Source: Rubrivirga sp046845755
GTDB lineage: Bacteria > Bacteroidota > Rhodothermia > Rhodothermales > Rubricoccaceae
Direction of reading: 5' to 3'
Assembly: GCF_046845755.1 (NCBI RefSeq)
Contig: NZ_CP177357.1
Location: 3,596,001 to 3,660,000 of the forward strand
Length of the DNA stretch: 64,000 nt
Positions 52,044 through 60,224 of this stretch are shown in pieces. Each line of letters starts with the position of its first letter. The stretch's first letter is position 1. A program made the position numbers and the translations under genes. The notes under the pieces are model-generated. The model was not told the DNA's origin, did no database searches, and was given only the letters and a program-made list of their open reading frames with translations.

Positions 52044-54575
52044 CTAAAAATCGAGCCCTCCCCCAGCGTCGCCCTCGTCCGCCGCCGCTGCCGGACGCTG
52101 GCGTTGCGACGTGTCATCCGTCCGTCCAAAGGCGTAGGTCAGCGTCAGGCCGACCTGGCTTCGCCCGAACGAGCGGTTGACGGTCTGGTACAGCTGCGCA
52201 TCGTCTTGCACGAAGTCGATGCCGGCCCAGCCGAAGGGGTCGCGGGCGCGGAGCGACAGGCTGCCTCGACCGTCCCACAAACGCTGGCGCAGGCCGACGT
52301 CGAAAAAGACACGCGAGCCGATCCGGCCCTGCTCGGTGTCTTGGGGCGCCGTGTAGAAGACGGTCGACTGAAGGTCGAGCGCCCCGATGCCGAGCCGGTC
52401 GCCGACGGCCCAGTTCGCGTTGAGGCGCCCGCCCCAACCGAAGGCGTCGGACGCCAGCCCGGACTCGACGTTCGCCCCGTCGGTGCTCCGCCGGTAGCCC
52501 TCCAGGCTCAGGAAGCCGCGCACCGATCCGCCCGTCTGGTACGCAATGACCGACTCAACGCCCGTCGACGTGGCGCTGTCGAGGTTGCGGAACGACGACG
52601 TCGTGACCCCCAACTCGTCGACGGATTGGAAGCGGCGGACCACATCCGTCGTGTGGCGCAGGTACGGCGTCACCGTCAGGCTGCCCCAGTCGGTCTGCCG
52701 CACGACGCCGACCTCGATGGCGTCGGTGTACTCGGGCCGCAGGTTGGGATTGCCGACCCGGATGTTGAGCGGGTCGTCGGTCGAGGGGAACGGGTTGAGC
52801 TCGCGCCCGCGCGGCCGGTCGATGCGGCGGCTGTACGAGGCGCGGAGCACGGTCGCCTCGGCCAGGTCGAGCGCGAACGAGGCGCTCGGAAAGAGGCTCT
52901 GGTAGTCGACCTCGAAGGTCTCGCCGCCCAGGAGGAACGACCGCGACGCGACCTCGCCCCGCAACCCGGCCTGGACCGCCACCGGCCCGACTTGGCGCGC
53001 GAGCTGGATGTAGGCGGCGTGGACCTGCTCGTCGAGCGTGTACGCGTTCGTGAGCCCGGCGTCGGGCGCGAGCACGCCGTCGACGAGGGATGAGACGCGG
53101 AAGTCGTCGTCGGCCGAGTCGATCTCGCTGCGGAGCCCGAGCTCGAGGCGCGTCTCGCCAAGCGGCCGCGCGTAGTCGGCCTGGACCGAGAGCCCGGTGT
53201 CCGTCCCGTCGCTCTCCGTCTGCTGGTCGACGAGGCCGCCCTCTGTGAACGTCGTGAGGTCGGTGTTGGCCGACGTCGTCGCGCGCACGTCGACCGAGAG
53301 CCCGTGCGTGCCGAGCGCGACGCGCGAGCCGCCGTCGCGGCCCCGCCCGCCGCGGCCACCTCCGCCACGTCCACCCCGCCCGCGACCGCCACCGCCCGAC
53401 TCCGCCTCGGAGCTGACGCCCTCGAAGTCGTGCCGGAGCCCCAGGCGCAGGCTGGCGGAGCTTCCGTCGCTGGCGCCGTCTCCCAGGCGCAGGATGTCGC
53501 TCAGCGTGCTCCCGCCGAGCGCTTCGAGCGTGGCCGTCCGGTCGGTCTCGGCGCCGTCGCGGAGCGAGCCGCTGGCGGACGCCGTGATTGTCGTCTGCGG
53601 CGTCATCGCCCAGTCGGCGGACAGGTTGAGGAGCGCCGAGGACCGCTCGTTCGCGCTCTCGGTGAGCTGGGTGATCTCCGTCGCGTCCTCGCCCAGAAAG
53701 CGGTTGATGCGGAAGCGGTCGCCGTCGGTGTCGCGCGAGTTGGCGCGGACGCCCGCCGTCGCCGCCAGCCGCCAGGCCCCATGGCCGAGCGTGACGAGCG
53801 CCGACCCGTTGTAGCCGCCCTGGGTGTCGCCGCCCGCCGTCAGCGCCCCGCCCACGCCCAGCTCGGTGTCCTTCTTGAGCACGATGTTCAGGATGCCCGC
53901 GCTCCCGTCCGGCCGGTATGCCGCCGACGGGTTGGGAACGACTTCGACGCTCTCGACCGCGTTCGCGGGCAGGCTCTGGAGGTAGACCCCGATAAAGTCG
54001 CGGCCGACTGGCGCCGGGCGCCCGTCGATCAGCACGACCACATTCCCGTTGCCGCGCAGCGCCACGTTCCCGTCCACGTCGATCTCGACCGACGGAATCG
54101 TCTCGAGCGCCTCCGACGTGGAGGCCCCAGAGAGGAGCGGGTCGTCGGAGATCCGGTACACCGTCCGGTCGACCTGGATCTGGACGCGGTCGCGCTCGGC
54201 GAGCACGTCGACGTTCGCCAGCGCCTCGGCATCGGCGACGAGCACCAAGTCGCCGACGTCCGTGACCGGCGAATCGGGCGCCAACCGCAGCGTGTCGGTC
54301 TGCGCCGGGGCCGTCCCGACAAAGCTGGCGACGACGTAGTAGCGGCCCCGCGAGAGCCCGGCGACCCGAAAGGCGCCGCGCGCGTCTGTCGCGCCTCCGG
54401 TCTCGAGGTAGGGCTCGACCCCGGCCCGGGCGCTCACGCGCCACACGGCGACCGTGGCGGCCTCGACGGGTGCTCCCGTCTCGGCGTCGACCACGCGGCC
54501 TTCGATGGCGTAGTCGGTCTGGGCCGTGGCAGCGCCGGCGGCGAGCGCGAGCGCGGCGAGGAAAAGGGAGCGCAT
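52044..54575 (-). CDS. TonB-dependent receptor-like outer-membrane beta-barrel protein
   Basis: An 843-residue outer-membrane protein. After the signal peptide (MRSLFLAALALAAGAATAQ), residues about 22-115 are a carboxypeptidase-regulatory-like beta sandwich (IEGRVVDAETGAPVEAATVAV). A plug-like region follows (DPLLSGASTSEALETIPSVEIDVDGNVALRG, LIDGRPAP, VEVVPNPSAAYRPDGSAGILNIVLKK), then a barrel of the Bacteroidota OMP_b-brl_3 type. No TonB box could be identified with confidence. A Gly/Arg-only stretch at about 392-417 interrupts a barrel loop. Substrate unknown. It lies between a lipoprotein gene and a Spy-like gene, all on the minus strand. Confidence 0.87.
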   Translation of the reverse strand: MRSLFLAALALAAGAATAQTDYAIEGRVVDAETGAPVEAATVAVWRVSARAGVEPYLETGGATDARGAFRVAGLSRGRYYVVASFVGTAPAQTDTLRLAPDSPVTDVGDLVLVADAEALANVDVLAERDRVQIQVDRTVYRISDDPLLSGASTSEALETIPSVEIDVDGNVALRGNGNVVVLIDGRPAPVGRDFIGVYLQSLPANAVESVEVVPNPSAAYRPDGSAGILNIVLKKDTELGVGGALTAGGDTQGGYNGSALVTLGHGAWRLAATAGVRANSRDTDGDRFRINRFLGEDATEITQLTESANERSSALLNLSADWAMTPQTTITASASGSLRDGAETDRTATLEALGGSTLSDILRLGDGASDGSSASLRLGLRHDFEGVSSEAESGGGGRGRGGRGGGGRGGRGRDGGSRVALGTHGLSVDVRATTSANTDLTTFTEGGLVDQQTESDGTDTGLSVQADYARPLGETRLELGLRSEIDSADDDFRVSSLVDGVLAPDAGLTNAYTLDEQVHAAYIQLARQVGPVAVQAGLRGEVASRSFLLGGETFEVDYQSLFPSASFALDLAEATVLRASYSRRIDRPRGRELNPFPSTDDPLNIRVGNPNLRPEYTDAIEVGVVRQTDWGSLTVTPYLRHTTDVVRRFQSVDELGVTTSSFRNLDSATSTGVESVIAYQTGGSVRGFLSLEGYRRSTDGANVESGLASDAFGWGGRLNANWAVGDRLGIGALDLQSTVFYTAPQDTEQGRIGSRVFFDVGLRQRLWDGRGSLSLRARDPFGWAGIDFVQDDAQLYQTVNRSFGRSQVGLTLTYAFGRTDDTSQRQRPAAAADEGDAGGGLDF

Positions 54576-54737
54576 GAGGGCGTGTGGACAGGTGCGAGGT
54601 CAGGCTCGCACGAGGTCAGGATGTCGATCTCGCAAGGAGCGTGAGGAGTGCGGGGCCTCAGCCCCGGACGACGAGTGGGACGCAGCGAGGGCGGGATCTG
54701 GCCCGTGTGAGCCGATCTGGGTGCCTGTCCACGCGCC

Positions 54738-55274
54738 CTACCGTCGACCGGCGCGGAGCCGGTGGGAAAGAGCAAGGTGGGCGAGGTAGAGCTCGCCTTG
54801 GGCATCGGTCAGCACGGCGGCAAGGGGCGCGGGGAGGTCGCCATCGCGCAGGGCCTGCAGCGTCTCGCGGCGGTCGGGGTCGGCGAGGACCGCGTCGAGG
54901 CGGGCGCTCGCGTCGGCGTCCAAGCCGAGGGCGGCGTCGCGCGCGGCGCGCATCACGGCCGCGCGCGCGGGGTCGGGCGTGCGGTCGCCGCGTCCGCGCG
55001 GGCCCCGGGCGCGGCCCCCACCGTCGGCGCCGGCGGGACGCTCGCGGCGCTCGGGCCGGGCCATCAGCGCCGCGCGCTGCTCGGCCGACAGCGTCGGGAC
55101 GAGCTCGGCCGCCAGCGTCCACGTCGAGGCCGGGTCGGCGGGGTCGAAGATCTCGGCCACCAGATCCGCCTGGTCCGCGGACAGGGTCAGCGCGGTCGCC
55201 AGCCGCTCGACGGGGTCGCCGGGCTGGGCAGCGAGAGGGGCGGCGAGGAGAACGGCGAGGGCGAGCGCGCGCAT
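54738..55274 (-). CDS. Spy/CpxP-like periplasmic protein
   Basis: A 178-residue exported helical protein. MRALALAVLLAAPLAAQ is a signal peptide. Two LTxxQ-like motifs of the Spy/CpxP group are seen (LTLSADQADLVAEI and TLSAEQRAALMAR), with further helices near the C-terminus. A Gly/Arg-rich loop (GADGGGRARGPRGRGD) lies at about 82-97. Spy and CpxP are periplasmic chaperones or metal-stress adaptors. It lies 162 nt upstream of the TonB-dependent receptor in the same direction, so a shared envelope function is plausible, not shown. Confidence 0.65.
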   Translation of the reverse strand: MRALALAVLLAAPLAAQPGDPVERLATALTLSADQADLVAEIFDPADPASTWTLAAELVPTLSAEQRAALMARPERRERPAGADGGGRARGPRGRGDRTPDPARAAVMRAARDAALGLDADASARLDAVLADPDRRETLQALRDGDLPAPLAAVLTDAQGELYLAHLALSHRLRAGRR

Positions 55275-55404
55275 GACGTCCGGGGGAGTGGATCGGAAAT
55301 GACAACGTCGTCCACAGGGCCCCCGGGCGCGCGGCGGTTCGGCCCCGAAGGTGTGTCGGAGGTGTCACGGGGAACGCCGCAAGGCCGGGCGCGATACCCC
55401 GCCG

Positions 55405-56871
55405 ATGGAACCCACTCTCTTCGGCCTCGACCTCTTCAGCTGGGCCGGCGGCGCGCTCGTGCTCGCCTTCCTCGCCGGCTTGGCCACGGCCGTCGACGCC
55501 ATCATGAACGCGCGGACGCCCCAGGGCGCCACGGCCTGGGTCTTCGCTCTCTTGACGATCCCGCTCGTGGCCGCCCCGCTGTACTGGCTCATCGGCCGGT
55601 TCAAGTTCGACGACTACCTCAACGCGCTCCGCGAGTTCGACTCCCAGATCGCCGACGGCCTCGAAAAGGCGACGGAGGGGCCGCTCAAGGACTACCTCGT
55701 CGACGACGCGGCCGAGAGCGATGGGCGTGAGACGGGCGAGATGAAGGCCTTCGGCGCCATGGCGACCGTCCCCTTCACGCGTGGCAACGACGTCGAGCTC
55801 CTGGTCGACGGCGACGTCACCTTCGAGGCCCTCTTCGCCGAGATCGACGCGGCGGAGGACTACATCCTGACCCAGTTCTACATCGTCCACGACGACGACA
55901 TCGGGACACGCTACAAGGAGCGCCTACTGGCAGCGGCGCGGCGCGGCGTGACCGTCCGGTTCCTCTACGACACCATCGGCAGCATGAAGCTGCCCAAGGC
56001 CTACAAGCGTGAGCTAGAGGACGCCGGCGTCTGCATCTGCCCCTTTACCGGGCCCCGCAACTGGCTCAAGAAGCTGCGGCTCAACTTTCGCAACCACCGC
56101 AAGATCACCGTCGTCGACGGCCGCGTGGCGCTCGTCGGTGGGCTCAACGTGGGCGACGAGTACCTCGGCAACACCGAGGCCTTCCCGACGTGGCGCGACA
56201 CGCACCTCCGGGTCCGCGGCCCGATCGTCCAAGGGCTCCAGCTGTCGTTCGCACGCGACTGGTTCTACGGCACGCGCGAGGAGCTGGAGGGCCTGCGCTG
56301 GGAGCCCGAAACGGCCGACGCCAACCGGACCGCGCTCGTGCTGGCGTCGGGCCCGGCCGACGAGCTCGAGACGTGTGGGCTGCTGTACACGCACGCCATC
56401 GAGAGCGCCGAGGAGCGCGTCTGGATCGCGACGCCGTACTTCGTGCCCGACGGCCGCGTGCTCGGCGCGCTCCAGCTGGCGGCCCTGCGCGGCGTCGACG
56501 TGCGGATCCTGATGCCGCGGGAGAGCGACAGCGTCCTGTTCAAGTACGTGCCCTACGCCTACCTCCAGCACGTCGAGCGGGCCGGCGGCAAGGTCTACCT
56601 CTACGAGCCGGGCTTCATGCACCAAAAGGTGGCCCTCGTCGACCGCGACTTCGCCGTCGTCGGCACGGCCAACTTCGACAACCGCTCGTTCCGGCTCAAC
56701 TTCGAGGCCACGATCGTCGCCCAGGACGCCGAGCTCTGCGACGCGACGGCGGCCATGCTGGAAGCGGACTTCGACCGGGCGACCCGGATCTCGTCGGAGG
56801 ACCTGATGGACGAGTCGTTCGCCTTCCGCTTTGCCGCGAATGCCACGCGCCTGCTCGCGCCGGTGCTGTAG
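55405..56871 (+). CDS. cls: cardiolipin synthase (phospholipase D superfamily)
   Basis: A 488-residue membrane-bound enzyme that condenses phosphatidylglycerol molecules to cardiolipin. Two N-terminal transmembrane helices (about 12-30 and 46-66) are followed by two PLD catalytic motifs: NFRNHRKITVVDGRVALVGGLN (about 228-249) and FMHQKVALVDRDFAVVGTANFDNRS (about 408-432), each with HxK(x)4D. The helix-helix-PLD-PLD order and length match Cls. The ATG at 55405 starts 14 residues before the first helix; the longer in-frame GTG/ATG-type leader was rejected as non-hydrophobic. It is convergent with the stress protein (20-bp gap). Confidence 0.93.
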   Translation: MEPTLFGLDLFSWAGGALVLAFLAGLATAVDAIMNARTPQGATAWVFALLTIPLVAAPLYWLIGRFKFDDYLNALREFDSQIADGLEKATEGPLKDYLVDDAAESDGRETGEMKAFGAMATVPFTRGNDVELLVDGDVTFEALFAEIDAAEDYILTQFYIVHDDDIGTRYKERLLAAARRGVTVRFLYDTIGSMKLPKAYKRELEDAGVCICPFTGPRNWLKKLRLNFRNHRKITVVDGRVALVGGLNVGDEYLGNTEAFPTWRDTHLRVRGPIVQGLQLSFARDWFYGTREELEGLRWEPETADANRTALVLASGPADELETCGLLYTHAIESAEERVWIATPYFVPDGRVLGALQLAALRGVDVRILMPRESDSVLFKYVPYAYLQHVERAGGKVYLYEPGFMHQKVALVDRDFAVVGTANFDNRSFRLNFEATIVAQDAELCDATAAMLEADFDRATRISSEDLMDESFAFRFAANATRLLAPVL

Positions 56872-56891
56872 CGCCGGCGCCCGATCCGGCC

Positions 56892-57746
56892 CTAGTGGTA
56901 GAGGAAGAGCGGGACCTTGGCCTGCTCCAGGAGCTTGGTCGCGCTCGACCCGAAAAGGACCTTGCGGAACCCCGACTTGGCGTACGCGCCCGAGACGATC
57001 AGGTCCGCGTCCTCGCCCTGCGCCAGTTCGCAGATGCGGTCGGCGGGGTCGCTGCTCTCGATGGCGCGCGTGGTGACAGACTCGAAGCCGTGCGCCGTCA
57101 GGTACGTCGCCGCGTCCGCGCGTAGGCGGTCGCTGGCCAGCCGGTCGGACGAGGAAGTCCCGCGGACGTGGACGATCTCGACGGCGACGTCCTTCCCGAA
57201 CGGCGCGAGGTGGGCAAACTTCTGGAGCGCCCGGGCGGACGGCGCGCTGCCGTCATACGCCACCGCGACGCGGCGGACGTCCGGCGCCTCCGTCCCGACG
57301 ATCAGCGTCGCGGCGGCGGCGTGCTCGAGGACCTTCGCGAGCGTGTGCGTCCGGCGCTCGGGCTCGTTGTAGTAAAAGTGGCTCTCGCGCCCGGCCACCA
57401 GCAAGTCGTGCGTCCGCATCTCGTCGAGCAGGCTCTGCGCCAGCCCGTCCTCGCCGATCCGGTCGTGCGTGTGCCGGACGCCCGCGGCGCCGACGCGCGC
57501 GCCGAACGTGGCGATCAACGTGCGGGCCTGCTCACGTGCCGAGTCGGTCAGCCGCTCGCGGAGCTTGTCGGCAAAGTGCATCGAGCCGATCCCACCGCCG
57601 AGCGACTCGTTCTCGATGGCGTCCTTGTCGACGAGCGCGAGGCCGGTCACCTCGGCGTCGTAGCGGCGGGCGATGGCAATCGCCGTGTCGGTGGCGACGG
57701 GGGTGTCGGCATCGGGGTCGAGAACGACTAAAAGGCGCTGGGTCAT
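56892..57746 (-). CDS. tandem universal stress protein
   Basis: A 284-residue protein with two USP domains. The first (LLVVLDPDADTPVATDTAIAIARRY) is less conserved; the second (RRVAVAYDGSAPSARALQKF) ends with GAYAKSGFRKVLFGSSATKLLE, close to the G-x2-G-x9-G(S/T) ATP-binding motif. Two-domain USPs are widespread stress-induced proteins with unclear mechanism. The ATG at 57746 follows the intergenic origin region, so its promoter would overlap the candidate oriC. Confidence 0.88.
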   Translation of the reverse strand: MTQRLLVVLDPDADTPVATDTAIAIARRYDAEVTGLALVDKDAIENESLGGGIGSMHFADKLRERLTDSAREQARTLIATFGARVGAAGVRHTHDRIGEDGLAQSLLDEMRTHDLLVAGRESHFYYNEPERRTHTLAKVLEHAAAATLIVGTEAPDVRRVAVAYDGSAPSARALQKFAHLAPFGKDVAVEIVHVRGTSSSDRLASDRLRADAATYLTAHGFESVTTRAIESSDPADRICELAQGEDADLIVSGAYAKSGFRKVLFGSSATKLLEQAKVPLFLYH

Positions 57747-57834
57747 GGCGGGGCGTCGAGAGGGGCCGGAAGGTACGCGGGCGGGCCGGAGGGGAGTGGT
57801 ACACGACAACCTGTCACGCCGTGGTCTACCCGGG

Positions 57835-57850
57835 TGTACCACGTGATACA
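57835..57850. promoter_or_regulatory. parS-like site 5, diverged
   Basis: TGTACCACGTGATACA is nearly palindromic (one mismatched pair) and differs from the 16-mer TGTTCCACGTGGAACA at three positions. It lies directly left of the A+T-rich element. It may be a diverged ParB site or the operator of another regulator. Confidence 0.35.
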
Positions 57851-57900
57851 GACCAGTCGCGTCTCCCTCGCTTTCCCCGGGCTCGGTCCACACGCCTCTG

Positions 57901-57945
57901 TATTACTCGGGATGGAATAATTAAGAGTAGGACTAGTAGTAGGCC
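57901..57945. other. A+T-rich unwinding element with DnaA-trio-like repeats
   Basis: TATTACTCGGGATGGAATAA and the following TTAAGAGTAGGACTAGTAGTAG are the most A+T-rich stretch of the spacer. The three consecutive TAG triplets end three bases before the DnaA box at 57946. Read 3' to 5' away from the box they give GAT-GAT-GAT, the DnaA-trio arrangement known from B. subtilis. Confidence 0.7.
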
Positions 57946-58544
57946 TGTGGACGCCGTGGACAATCGGGACGCGAGGCCGCGTGGTGGAGAGCCGTGGACA
58001 ACCCGCCTCTCCATCCACACTGTCGTCCACGCCGCCTCGTGATTTTTAGGTCGCTGACGCGGGCGTGCCGGGCGATCTCCGGGGCGCCGTCCACATCTCC
58101 ACACTCGTCCACAGGCAGGCCCCGAGTCTAGCCCGGACGGAGCGGTTGCCGGACGGCTGTGGACAAGCGGTCGCACAGGTCGTGGGCAGATGGGGGACGT
58201 CTTGGGGGGTGTTTGGCCCATAGTCGGGCTCGTCCACAGAGCCACACCGGGACGGCCCGGTTATCCACACGCCCGTCCACAGTGTGGATAGCGGTTTTCT
58301 GCCCGGAATCGCAGATCGGCCGTTTCGGTCGGTTTGACCTCCGAAGTCGCGAGCGGGGGCAAAAAGCGGGTTGGGTGCCCGCGAGCGTGGGCGGCCGACC
58401 TGACAGAATGTGTGGGTGGAGGCGCGCGCGACGCCGCACGCCTCGTATCGGCGGCCCCACGTTCAGAATGAAGAGGCGTCTCAGAAAGAGCCGGCCCGCC
58501 CGCCAGGAGTCAGAAAAGGGCGACCACCCTGCCCGGCACAGCGC

Positions 58545-58740
58545 CAGCAGAGCGGCTAGCGCCTGCTGGCCAACCACCCCCTGTCCCCCTTCTCATCCGA
58601 GGAGGGGGCGGCCGGCAGGCGGGGGGCAGGGCTCGCGCCAGAAGGCGAAGACCCTCACCCTGGCTCCGCCGACCTGTCGGTTGGCTGGCGCCGGCCTTCG
58701 GCTGTCCCTCTCCCGAGGGGAGAGGGGACGTCATAGTTGG
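58545..58740. repeat. REP-like palindromic element, inverted relative to the 6.3 kb copy
   Basis: The region contains ACCCTCACCCTGGC, GGCTGGCGCCGGCC and CTGTCCCTCTCCC followed by GGGGAGAGGGGAC (hairpin at about 58703-58730). Its complement shares the words CGTCCCCTCTCCC, GGGAGAGGGACAG and GGTGAGGG with the element at 6312-6410, with an insertion between. Another CCCCCT/AGGGGG hairpin is at about 58578-58608. The adjoining 58310-58544 stretch shows no feature I can name. Confidence 0.6.
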
Positions 58741-58820
58741 GCTTGTGCCAGCAGGGCGAGGCTCGTGCTAGCCGATCGGGGCTTGCGCAAGCAGGTCAGC
58801 GCTTGCGCAAGCCGGCCTCT
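58741..58820. repeat. four 20-bp tandem units with GCTTGCGCAAGC palindromes
   Basis: Four consecutive 20-bp units begin at 58741, 58761, 58781 and 58801. Each starts with a 12-bp palindrome or near-palindrome (GCTTGTGCCAGC, GCTCGTGCTAGC, GCTTGCGCAAGC twice). They end 4 bp before the pgi stop codon and may act as its terminator. Confidence 0.7.
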
Positions 58821-58823
58821 CCC

Positions 58824-60104
58824 CTACCCCGACGGCTTGCCCAGCAGCGAGAACATCTTCTGCTTGTACGTCTCCACGCCGGGCTGGTCGAAGGGGTCGA
58901 CGCCGAGCAGCGTCCCGCTCACCGCGACGGCGTGCATATAGAAGGAGAGCAGGCGGCCGACGGTCTCGGCGTCAAGGCGCGGGAGCGTCAACGTCCAGTT
59001 GGGGACGCCGCCCTCAGCGTGCGCCTCGGCCGTGCCCTGGTACGCCTTCTGGTTTACGGTCCCGTAGGGCACGCCCGCGAGGTAGTTCAGGCCGTCCGGG
59101 TCGCCGTCCTCGGCCACGACGGACGGGCCCTCCTCGGGATCGTCGATGCGCAAAAAGGTCTCGACGAGCGTGCGCTGGCCCTGCTGGACGTACTGGCCGA
59201 CCGAGTGGAGGTCGGTTGTGTACTGGAGGACGACGGGGAACAGGCCCTTGTGCTCCTTCCCCTCGCTCTCGCCGAAGAGCTGCTGCCACCACGCGCCGAT
59301 CCCCTTGAGGCGCGGGTCCATCGCTGCGAGCACCTCGGTCGCGTAGCCCGCCTCGTGGAAGGCGTAGCGATCGGCGGCGTACTGCAAGACCGCCGAGGTC
59401 TCGTCGGCGTCGGTAAAGGCGCGGGCCTCGGCGACGGCGCCGTAGAAAAAGGTGCGGGCATCGATGCCCGCCGCGGCGATCGGCAAGAGGCCGACCGGCG
59501 TGACGACCGAGAACCGACCGCCGACGTCGTCCGGGACGACGTAGCGGCGGTAGCCGCGCTCGACGGCGAAGTCATGGAGCGCGCCGCGCGCGGCGTCCGT
59601 CGTGGCGATGATGCGGCGGTCGGCGTCGTCGAACCGCTCCTCCAGAAAGCGGCGCGCGAGCCGGAAGGCCAGCGCGGGCTCGAGCGTCGTGCCCGACTTC
59701 GAGATGACGTTGACGTAGACGCTCTTGCCGTCGAGGTACTCGAACAGGCGCTCGTGGTAGTCGGGCCCAAGGTGGTGGCCGGCGAACAGGATCTCTGGAC
59801 CGCTGGCGTCGAAGGCCGGGCGCAGGGCCGAGAGGACGGCCTCGGCACCGAGGTATGACCCGCCAATCCCGATGCACAGGAGGACGTCGGCGCGCTCGCG
59901 GATCTCCTCGGCTGTCGCGAGGACGCTTTCCAACAAGGCGTCGTCGGGGTCGAGAAGCAGGCTCCGCCAGCCCAGCATGTTGGGGCTCCGCGTCTCGCCG
60001 TCGCGGACGCGGCGGGCGGCGTCGAGCACGGCGGCGTCGAGGGCGGAGCGGTCGGTGTCGGCGAGCGGGCCGGTGACGTGGCGGCGGTCGAGGGCGAGGG
60101 GCAT
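58824..60104 (-). CDS. pgi: glucose-6-phosphate isomerase
   Basis: A 426-residue phosphoglucose isomerase that interconverts glucose-6-phosphate and fructose-6-phosphate in glycolysis. CIGIGGSYLGAEAVLSAL (about 78-94) is the phosphate-binding glycine motif, VISKSGTTLEPALAFR (about 134-149) is the SKSGTT signature, and the catalytic region GAWWQQLFGESEGKEHKG and the final QPGVETYKQKMF with the conserved lysine are present. The short length matches the bacterial PGI type, such as Bacillus, not the long E. coli form. The ATG at 60104 gives MPLALDRRHVTGPL. It is next to the candidate origin. Confidence 0.95.
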   Translation of the reverse strand: MPLALDRRHVTGPLADTDRSALDAAVLDAARRVRDGETRSPNMLGWRSLLLDPDDALLESVLATAEEIRERADVLLCIGIGGSYLGAEAVLSALRPAFDASGPEILFAGHHLGPDYHERLFEYLDGKSVYVNVISKSGTTLEPALAFRLARRFLEERFDDADRRIIATTDAARGALHDFAVERGYRRYVVPDDVGGRFSVVTPVGLLPIAAAGIDARTFFYGAVAEARAFTDADETSAVLQYAADRYAFHEAGYATEVLAAMDPRLKGIGAWWQQLFGESEGKEHKGLFPVVLQYTTDLHSVGQYVQQGQRTLVETFLRIDDPEEGPSVVAEDGDPDGLNYLAGVPYGTVNQKAYQGTAEAHAEGGVPNWTLTLPRLDAETVGRLLSFYMHAVAVSGTLLGVDPFDQPGVETYKQKMFSLLGKPSG

Positions 60105-60224
60105 GGCGCGAGCAGGATCGGGGAGACCTGAACGCCTGCGCGCGCGCGGGGTCCCGGGAGACCGGCCGCCGAGGCCGACGGCGGGGGCGTGTCGCGATCC
60201 GCCCCGACCCCATCGCGAGCGTGG

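Larger units (their letters stand above)
57835..58291. other. oriC: candidate chromosomal replication origin
   Basis: Within about 400 bp there are at least twelve DnaA-box-like nonamers. The perfect TTATCCACA is at 58261-58269; one-mismatch boxes are TGTGGACAA (58158-58166) and TGTGGATAG (58283-58291); further boxes are at 57946, 57955, 57993, 58011, 58087, 58105, 58230 and 58273, with a weaker one at 57884. Boxes face both ways. An A+T-rich unwinding candidate lies at the left end and a parS-like 16-mer at 57835-57850. The spacer from 57747 to 58823 contains no convincing gene. dnaA is not in the window, which is common outside Firmicutes and Actinobacteria. Confidence 0.85.

Noticed and set aside
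52555..54444. 629-codon minus-strand frame overlapping the TonB-dependent receptor gene
   Set aside because: It is the same DNA in another frame, almost only Arg, Ala, Gly and Pro, while the other frame encodes a complete receptor.
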